Positions 1 through 5,672 of a stretch of 5,672 nt of DNA are shown here, piece by piece. The position numbers were made by a program, and so were the translations under genes. Each line of letters starts with the position of its first letter. Positions within the stretch are counted from its first letter, which is position 1. The notes beneath the pieces are model-generated. The model did no database searches and was not told the DNA's origin. It saw only the letters and a program-made list of their open reading frames with translations. Location: positions 1-5,672 of the forward strand of contig JAUUZB010000337.1 in the NCBI GenBank assembly GCA_030590185.1, in the 5' to 3' direction. The DNA is from Deltaproteobacteria bacterium. GTDB taxonomy: Bacteria > Myxococcota > XYA12-FULL-58-9 > JAUUZB01.

Positions 1-1
1 C

Positions 2-2452
2 CCGGCGGTGTGCAGCGACGGCTTTGACAACGACGGCGACGGGCCGATCGACTGCGAGGACAGTGGTTGCGCCGCCCTGCCGCTGTGTACCCCGGAGGCT
101 GTCTGCAACAACGGCATGGATGATGACGTCGATGGCTTCGTGGACTGCGCCGACGACGATTGCCTACCCGGCCCCCACTGCGGAGATGAGGTCGCGAGCA
201 CCTACGACTTCTGCGACGACAACCTCGACAACGACAACGATGGCCTGATCGATTGTGCTGACCCGGGCTGCATCAGCGAGCCGCGTTGCCAAACCGCTCC
301 GGACGAAATCTGCGACAACGGCCTCGACGACGACGGCGACCAACGGACCGACTGCGACGACTTTGATTGCCTACTCGACTTCGAGGTCACGGTCTGCGAC
401 GCGACCCAACCCAACCCGGACTCGCGGCTCTACTCGGTCAACCAACTCCAGAACGTCACCGATCAAACCTTCCCACCCATCAAGCGCGGCGACGTGGTCG
501 ATGATCCGGTGCGCCTGCGTGGTGTCGTCGTCACCCTGGTCGACCCCAGCGACAGCTCAATCTTCTACGTCGCCGACCCCGGCGACTCGCAGTGCTGGCT
601 CGGGCTCGATCAGTGCTACCGGGGCCTGCGCGTCGAGATCAACGGCGGGTCGGCGAGCGGCGTGGGGGCCGGTGAACGAGTCGACATCGCCGGGCTGTTC
701 ACGGAATTCACCGGCGAGAGTGGCGTGCTCGCCCTGGCGTGGCAAGCGGCGGTGAGAACCTCGCCGTTGCCCCTGAGTCAGGAGGTCTTCCTTTACGAGC
801 TCACCGATCCGCTGCCCTTTGACGAAAAGAACAACGACCGCATCGAGACCAACCCGAGCACCGGGGTGGTAACCGATCCAGAGGACGACACCCTGGCCGC
901 CGAGCGCTACGAGGGCATGTTGGTCACCCTCACCGACGTACAGGTCACCGCCCTCGACGGCGAGCTGTTCGGGGTCATCGACCCCGCCGATCCTGGGGCC
1001 GGGAGCTTCGAGATCGGCAGCCGCTACGTGAGCCTGGCCGGGCCGCCGGGCCTCGGCGCCACCATCGACAGCGTCACCGGCATGCTCCAGTACGTGCGCT
1101 GGCACACCGGGTTGGAGTTCGTCAGCAGCTATCGCCTCGAGCCGCGCGGGGCATCCGACTGGGTCTTCTCCACCGACCTGGTGGACAGCGACGGCGATGG
1201 CTTGACCGACGACGAGGAGCTGACCCTGGGCACCGACCCCTACGACTTCGACAGCGATCACGATGAGTACTCCGACTTCGTCGAAGTGGGCGACCCAGCC
1301 TCACCGAGCGACGTCGACGGGGACGGCATCCACGACGCCCTCGAGTCGTTCATCCTCGACCGTGACGGCGATGAGATCCCGGACGAGTTCGACGCCGTTG
1401 ACCTCGACGGCCCGAACGACGACCGCGATAACGACGGCGTGCTCAACGCCACGGACCCGGATGACGACAACGACGGCATCTGCGACCCGGGGGTCGACGC
1501 CTCCGCCACCAGCGAGTGCGACCTCTATGACGGCGAGCCGGACAACTGCCCCTACGCCCCCGAGCCGAACGCCGGTAATTTCTATATCCAGCAAAACCGA
1601 GACGCGGACCTCAGCGCCGAGGAGGCTCTCTACGGCGTGCCCTTTGGTGACCGCTACGACAATTCCGGAGCCGGCGACGCCTGCGATTGGGACCCGGACG
1701 GCGACACCTACCCCAACCCCTTTGACAACTGCCCCTACGCCTTCAACCTCGAACAAACGGACGCGGACTTCGACGGCTTTGGTGATCCCTGCGACGCGGT
1801 GCCAGCCGGCAACACCATCCAGACCACCTACACCCCGTTCACCTGTCTCGATCCGGAAGAGGGCGGTCGCTTCGGCTGCGACCTGATCATCGAAGAGGTG
1901 ATGTACTACCTGTCATCGAGCAGCGGGGCGACGATCCCGGACACCAACCGCGACGGCGTGGCCAACGTCAGCGACGATGAGTTCGTGGAGATCCGCAACG
2001 TCTCCGGCGTGGCCCTCGACCTCTCCGGCCTCGAGGTCCACGACTGGGCGAGCTTCATCCTCGGCACCGCCCCGGTCCGCCACGTCATCCCGACCGGCAC
2101 CATCCTGCGCCACAACCAACGCTTGATCATCTTTGGCGGGGGTCTCCCGAACCACTTTGACGCCGCGGTGGTGGTCCAGGTCGCTTCGAGCGGTACCCTC
2201 GGCCTGAGCAACACCATGGACGGTGTGCTGCTCTTCGATCCGGTCGCCAACGCCGAGATCGCCCTGCTCCCCTACGGCGACACCGCCTATGGCGAGCCCG
2301 TCTCCTCCAAGAACGTGGCCCTCACCCGCTACCCGGATGGTGTCACGAATTGGGTCGACCATCCGCCGCGGACCTACAGCGTCGGTGGACAACCCTTCGA
2401 GCTCTCCGCGTCCCCTGGCCAGGCCCCGGATAATCAGAGCCCGACACCCTAA
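2..2452 (+). CDS. Modular extracellular protein with Cys-rich DNDGD repeats, OB-like segments, TSP type 3 repeats and a C-terminal lamin-tail domain (5' partial)
   Basis: Likely a secreted or cell-surface calcium-binding protein; no enzymatic domain is visible. Residues are numbered from the GTG codon at position 8. That codon is probably not the start: the frame is open to the window edge, no ribosome binding site can be seen, and it falls at the beginning of a repeat unit, so the true N-terminus with any signal peptide lies upstream. Domains in order: four Cys/Asp repeats (2-130); two OB-like beta segments (about 161-240 and 295-391, the second opening with YEGMLVTLTDVQVT as in OB folds attached to extracellular nucleases); thrombospondin type 3 repeats rich in DxDxDG (about 393-600); a lamin-tail domain (about 626-807) with EFVEIRN at 658-664, LDLSGLEVHD at 670-679 and a typical closing SPGQAPDN. 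It ends in TAA with no C-terminal membrane anchor or sorting signal. It converges on the barrel gene. The domain calls are pattern-based; the biological role is unknown. Confidence 0.88.
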   Translation, partial: PAVCSDGFDNDGDGPIDCEDSGCAALPLCTPEAVCNNGMDDDVDGFVDCADDDCLPGPHCGDEVASTYDFCDDNLDNDNDGLIDCADPGCISEPRCQTAPDEICDNGLDDDGDQRTDCDDFDCLLDFEVTVCDATQPNPDSRLYSVNQLQNVTDQTFPPIKRGDVVDDPVRLRGVVVTLVDPSDSSIFYVADPGDSQCWLGLDQCYRGLRVEINGGSASGVGAGERVDIAGLFTEFTGESGVLALAWQAAVRTSPLPLSQEVFLYELTDPLPFDEKNNDRIETNPSTGVVTDPEDDTLAAERYEGMLVTLTDVQVTALDGELFGVIDPADPGAGSFEIGSRYVSLAGPPGLGATIDSVTGMLQYVRWHTGLEFVSSYRLEPRGASDWVFSTDLVDSDGDGLTDDEELTLGTDPYDFDSDHDEYSDFVEVGDPASPSDVDGDGIHDALESFILDRDGDEIPDEFDAVDLDGPNDDRDNDGVLNATDPDDDNDGICDPGVDASATSECDLYDGEPDNCPYAPEPNAGNFYIQQNRDADLSAEEALYGVPFGDRYDNSGAGDACDWDPDGDTYPNPFDNCPYAFNLEQTDADFDGFGDPCDAVPAGNTIQTTYTPFTCLDPEEGGRFGCDLIIEEVMYYLSSSSGATIPDTNRDGVANVSDDEFVEIRNVSGVALDLSGLEVHDWASFILGTAPVRHVIPTGTILRHNQRLIIFGGGLPNHFDAAVVVQVASSGTLGLSNTMDGVLLFDPVANAEIALLPYGDTAYGEPVSSKNVALTRYPDGVTNWVDHPPRTYSVGGQPFELSASPGQAPDNQSPTP
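11..397 (+). repeat. Four Cys-rich Asp/Asn protein repeats (C-x13-C-x4-C-x5-C)
   Basis: Four degenerate protein repeats start at residues 2, 33, 69 and 102 (numbered from position 8). Their cysteines are at 2/16/21/27, 33/47/52/58, 69/83/88/94 and 102/116/121/130. Each unit holds a D-x-D-x-D-type loop, for example DNDGDG or DNDNDG, between Cys 1 and Cys 2, followed by D-C-x(4)-C. The first three units share exact Cys spacing (14, 5, 6); the fourth has a longer last interval (9). The acidic loops resemble EF-hand-like calcium loops, and the paired cysteines suggest disulfides in an oxidising extracellular space; both are inferences. Repeats of this style are common in myxobacterial surface proteins. 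More units may lie upstream of the window. Confidence 0.85.
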
Positions 2453-2460
2453 ACGAGGGT
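2446..2460. terminator. Weak hairpin in the convergent gap, possible shared terminator
   Basis: ACCCT (2446-2450), a 5-base loop, then AGGGT (2456-2460) form a perfect 5-bp inverted repeat over the TAA stop of the plus-strand gene and just beyond the 3' end of the minus-strand barrel gene. Two genes converge here with only 31 bases between their stop codons, so some bidirectional termination would be expected. The stem is short and no T-run follows on either strand, so this is not a convincing intrinsic terminator. Confidence 0.2.
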
Positions 2461-2483
2461 CAACGGCTCGCGGCAAGGCTAGG

Positions 2484-3956
2484 CTAGAAGTCGTAGGTGA
2501 AATCGAGACCAAACGCCCAGTCTTCGGAGGCTTCGACGTTGGCGGTGATCGGATTGATCTCCCACTGCCGGGTGTAGCGAGCGATGAAGTAGAGGATCGG
2601 CACGTACGGGATCTGCATGCGTAGCTGCGCCACCATCAAGGAGCGCTCGTCGAGGTTGAAGATGTCGACGACATCGGTGATGTCCCAACGCGCGTAGTAG
2701 GCCTTGGCCTGCAGGAAGTCGAGGGCTGGCACCGACACGAACATCGCCAGGATGCCGCCGGTGCTGTTTTCGAAGTCTTCATAGATGGCGCCGACCTGAA
2801 CGTAGCCACCGACGTCGAAGGCCAGCTCGCCGTACCAGCCATTGAGGCCGCCGGTGAGGGTGGTGTCGTTGATGGCGCGCAGCTTGGGTTGGGCCTCCAC
2901 CCCGGACTGACCATCGCCGTAGACCAGGCGCTCCTGCTCGTACAAGCTGCCGAAGTAGGTGGGGCTGTAACGGGCGCCAAAGTGGCGGTACTCGACCCGT
3001 AGGGGGATGGTGAAGTCGAGGCCCAGGGGTAGCTTGAGGGCGGCGTTGAAGCCCAGGTGAAATCCGGCGTCCCCGCCCTCCGGCATGAAGTTGATGTCCA
3101 TGTAGGGGATGAGCTCGAACATCCAATTGTTGAGGACCTCAGCCTCGACGTCGAAACCAAAGACCACCGCCGGCCGCTTGTCGGAGATGATGAAGTTCCC
3201 GGTGTCGTCGAGCACGGCTCGCTGTTGGGTGATGCCATCCGGGAACATCGGGTGGGTGAGCAGGGTGACGGTCTCGGTTTCCAGCTCGTAGGGCGCGTTC
3301 TCGTCGACCACCACGGTGGCGCCGATCTGGAAGATGTTGAGCACCGACTCCGGGTCGATGAAGCCGACCGGCTTGACGTAGCCACGCACGCCAAACAGCC
3401 GCGAATCGGCGTAGTTCGGGTCGAAGAAGCCGATGTCGGAGATCATCGTCTCGATGCCGCCGTAGTTCGTATTGAGATCGACCTGCAGGCCGGTGCGGAA
3501 GGTGTCGACGTCGGTGTTGTTGACGTAGCGGTGCATGATCGTGCCATGCCCGATGGTGGCGATCAGCTCGCCGACCCGCACGTAGACGAAGTCCCGCTTG
3601 TTGCCGAAGCGCACGTAGCGGATAAACTTGAGAAACTCCGCCGGCTCGTCCCAATCTTCCTTGCGCAGGGGATCGAGGTTGTCGTCGGTCTTCGGGTTCA
3701 GATCGATGACCCGCAGGTTGATCGGGATCTGCAACCCGAGCCCGAACAGGCCGAGGTTGAGATCGAAGCGCGGATTAAAGGAGATGAAAAAATCCTCGCC
3801 GATCTGACCAAACTCGGCGCTGGCGCTGATGGAGGTCTCCTCCTGCGCGTGCCGGCTCTGCAACTCTTCAAACCGCTCTTCACCCGGTATGGGCTCGAGT
3901 GCGAGCGCCGTGGAGCTGAAGAGCAAGAGCATGGACGCAACTACTAATCTGCGCAT
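2484..3956 (-). CDS. Predicted outer-membrane beta-barrel protein of unassigned family, with signal peptide
   Basis: A 490-residue protein predicted to sit in the outer membrane as a beta-barrel, possibly porin-like; no substrate can be inferred. The chosen ATG (3954-3956) has GGAGG four bases upstream and begins a classic signal peptide: MRR, a hydrophobic stretch VVASMLLLF, then STALA with likely cleavage after residue 19. An in-frame ATG at 3984-3986 would add ten residues ahead of the signal peptide and is less likely. The mature part has many alternating amphipathic strands rich in Tyr, Phe and Gly, contains no cysteine, and ends in FTYDF with a terminal Phe, the usual BAM-complex recognition feature. 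The most distinctive stretch is residues 129-147, GELIATIGHGTIMHRYVNN, followed by a conserved-looking NYGGIE. It lies on the same strand as the carboxylase genes, 103 bases after the carrier's original stop, and probably has its own promoter. The barrel prediction is firm; the family is not recognised. Confidence 0.88.
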   Translation of the reverse strand: MRRLVVASMLLLFSSTALALEPIPGEERFEELQSRHAQEETSISASAEFGQIGEDFFISFNPRFDLNLGLFGLGLQIPINLRVIDLNPKTDDNLDPLRKEDWDEPAEFLKFIRYVRFGNKRDFVYVRVGELIATIGHGTIMHRYVNNTDVDTFRTGLQVDLNTNYGGIETMISDIGFFDPNYADSRLFGVRGYVKPVGFIDPESVLNIFQIGATVVVDENAPYELETETVTLLTHPMFPDGITQQRAVLDDTGNFIISDKRPAVVFGFDVEAEVLNNWMFELIPYMDINFMPEGGDAGFHLGFNAALKLPLGLDFTIPLRVEYRHFGARYSPTYFGSLYEQERLVYGDGQSGVEAQPKLRAINDTTLTGGLNGWYGELAFDVGGYVQVGAIYEDFENSTGGILAMFVSVPALDFLQAKAYYARWDITDVVDIFNLDERSLMVAQLRMQIPYVPILYFIARYTRQWEINPITANVEASEDWAFGLDFTYDF

Positions 3957-3960
3957 GCGA

Positions 3961-3965
3961 CCTCC
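3961..3965 (-). promoter_or_regulatory. Ribosome binding site of the beta-barrel gene
   Basis: On the minus strand the sequence reads GGAGGTCGCATG, a strong Shine-Dalgarno match (CCTCC at 3961-3965 on the plus strand) four bases before the ATG at 3956. It decides the start in favour of this ATG, which begins directly with the signal peptide, over the in-frame ATG at 3986. Confidence 0.75.
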
Positions 3966-3970
3966 AGTCG

Positions 3971-3991
3971 GGGGTAGCGAAACCATACCCC
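3971..3991 (-). other. Inverted repeat in the leader of the barrel gene
   Basis: GGGGTA (3971-3976) and TACCCC (3986-3991) are perfect 6-bp inverted arms around a 9-base loop. In the mRNA this would fold just upstream of the Shine-Dalgarno sequence, leaving five bases between the stem and GGAGG. It could stabilise the 5' end, bind a regulator, or be chance. There is no T-run, so it is not a terminator. Confidence 0.35.
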
Positions 3992-3997
3992 ACGCTA

Positions 3998-4003
3998 ATA
4001 CTA
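3998..4003 (-). promoter_or_regulatory. Tentative -10 element upstream of the barrel gene
   Basis: In a locally AT-rich patch within otherwise GC-rich DNA, the minus strand reads TAGTAT, which matches the sigma-70 consensus TATAAT at four of six positions. The hexamer 17 bases upstream, TTCCCT, is a poor -35. If real, transcription would begin near 3991, at the foot of the inverted repeat 3971-3991, giving a leader of about 35 bases. The rest of the 103-base gap shows nothing else I can support, including no intrinsic terminator after the carrier gene. Confidence 0.2.
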
Positions 4004-4059
4004 TTCGACGCCTCGGGGACAGGGAAATTTAATCGAACGGTCTCTGGGGCAGCGCCGTC

Positions 4060-4137
4060 CTACTCCACCACACAGAGGGTCACACCACTCTCAACCGCGG
4101 AGCCGATCTCGGCTGTGATTTCCTTGACCACCCCGCT
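4060..4137 (-). pseudogene. Remainder of the biotinyl domain beyond the premature TAG
   Basis: Reading on in the same frame after the TAG at 4138-4140 gives 25 residues, SGVVKEITAEIGSAVESG followed by VTLCVVE, then a second TAG at 4060-4062. This is a standard C-terminal half of a biotinyl domain (G-V-V, V-x-x-G, a closing hydrophobic strand). With it restored the protein is 169 residues long and the biotin Lys is 34 residues from the C-terminus, the usual position in biotin enzymes. No frame change is needed: one base substitution would remove the stop, for example from AAG (Lys) or CAG (Gln). Confidence 0.85.
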
Positions 4138-4568
4138 CTAGGGCGACTTGAGCTCGTTCTCCATCTTCATCGCCTCGACGACCACCAAGCCGTCCCCCTC
4201 GGCGACCTCCTGCCCCTCCTCCACCAGCACCGCAACGATCTTGCCCGGCATCGGACAGAGGATGATGGCCGGCCCCTCGGGCCCAGCGGAGGCAGCCTGG
4301 GCCTCGCGCAGACGCATCTTGCGCAGGTCGAGGACCTCAACCTGGACGATCTCGCCCCGCACCAGCATGGCCTGGCCGCCCTTGGGGTGGGCCTCGAGCT
4401 GGATGTCGTAGGCCTGCTCGTCGATGACCACCGACAGGGTGGTGTCGTTGAGCGCCCGCAGGTCGACCTCGAAGGTACGTCCGTTCATCTCGACGCGAAA
4501 CCGATCCGGCGAGCTCTCGATGACATCGACCTCGCGGGCTTCACCGTTGACGATTGCTGCGTATTGCA

Positions 4569-4569
<1 letters not shown>
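4138..4569 (-). CDS. Biotin carboxyl carrier subunit of an acyl-CoA carboxylase, truncated by a premature TAG
   Basis: This protein carries the biotin that shuttles carboxyl groups from the biotin carboxylase to a carboxyltransferase. The 143 residues have an N-terminal beta-rich segment (1-85) resembling the BT-type linker of acyl-CoA carboxylase alpha subunits (VNGEAREVDV, GRTFEVDL, YDIQLE). A short linker (AQAASAGPEGP) follows, and then a biotinyl domain from about 104. ILCPMPGKIVAVLVEEGQEV and VVEAMKMENELKSP are hallmark motifs, with Lys135 of M-K-M as the biotinylation site. The ATG overlaps the biotin carboxylase stop by one base (TGATG) and has GAGGGGG five bases upstream, so the two are translationally coupled. 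The reading frame stops at TAG (4138-4140), eight codons after Lys135, which removes the second half of the biotinyl domain. That domain folds as a flattened barrel with the Lys on a hairpin at its middle, so the truncated product should not fold or be biotinylated. The intact gene would run to 4060. Confidence 0.9.

Positions 4570-5672
<1,103 letters not shown>

Noticed and set aside
8..10. GTG as the start of the repeat protein
   Set aside because: The codon sits just before the first Cys of a repeat unit, the frame continues to the window edge, and no ribosome binding site can be seen in the seven bases before it.
557..1261. Long open frame on the minus strand inside the repeat-protein gene
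   Set aside because: It is antisense to a well-supported gene in GC-rich sequence, where the complement of GAC/GTC-rich codons stays open; the translation has low complexity and no recognisable domain.
1184..1810. Repetitive GAC/GGC-rich DNA as a tandem DNA repeat or CRISPR-like array
   Set aside because: The repetition is at protein level (TSP type 3 motifs) with irregular spacing and varied codons; there are no identical DNA repeats with unique spacers.
3057..3947. 296-codon open frame on the plus strand opposite the barrel gene
   Set aside because: The translation is Val/Asp/Glu/Gly-biased low-complexity sequence typical of a codon-aligned antisense shadow, while the minus-strand protein has a signal peptide and barrel features.
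3984..3986. Upstream ATG as the start of the barrel gene
   Set aside because: It lies within the inverted repeat, would put ten extra residues before a complete signal peptide, and the good Shine-Dalgarno sequence belongs to the ATG at 3956.
4138..4140. Pyrrolysine or general recoding of TAG to explain the amber codon
   Set aside because: TAG also terminates the barrel gene (2484-2486) and the restored carrier (4060-4062), no pyl gene is in the window, and biotin carriers are not known pyrrolysine proteins. It is kept only as a remote option to test.

Overview
The window is GC-rich, densely coding DNA that looks like a Gram-negative bacterium of the Myxococcota/Bradymonadota/deltaproteobacterial type. 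This rests on gene style, not on a marker gene: a large secreted-type protein built of Asp/Asn/Gly-rich calcium-binding repeats, a lamin-tail domain, and an outer-membrane barrel with a signal peptide and a C-terminal Phe. No rRNA, tRNA, CRISPR array, insertion sequence or phage gene is visible.

Layout: (1) Positions 2-2452, plus strand: the 3' part of a modular extracellular protein. It has four Cys-rich D-N-D-G-D repeats, two OB-like segments, a thrombospondin type 3 repeat block and a C-terminal lamin-tail domain. Its 5' end lies outside the window. (2) A 31-base convergent gap (2453-2483) with a weak shared hairpin. (3) Positions 3956-2484, minus strand: a 490-residue predicted outer-membrane beta-barrel of unassigned family. 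(4) A 103-base gap (3957-4059) holding the Shine-Dalgarno sequence of the barrel gene, a 6-bp inverted repeat and a poor promoter candidate. (5) Positions 4569-4060, minus strand: a biotinyl carrier gene interrupted by an in-frame TAG at 4138-4140, eight codons past the biotinylation Lys codon. (6) Positions 5672-4569, minus strand: the 3' part of a biotin carboxylase gene, ending in a TGATG overlap with the carrier gene.

The biotin carboxylase and the carrier together form the alpha half of an acyl-CoA carboxylase (acetyl-, propionyl- or methylcrotonyl-type). The carboxyltransferase partner is not in the window. The barrel and the repeat protein are envelope or extracellular proteins with no evident link to the carboxylase.

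The most notable observation is the amber codon in the carrier. The 25 codons after it still encode a standard end of a biotinyl domain, and the restored protein would place the biotin Lys 34 residues from the C-terminus, the canonical distance. It is therefore a recent nonsense mutation, a sequence error, or (less likely) a read-through site. I see no convincing wholly new system; the other points of interest are the domain architecture of the repeat protein and the unassigned barrel family.
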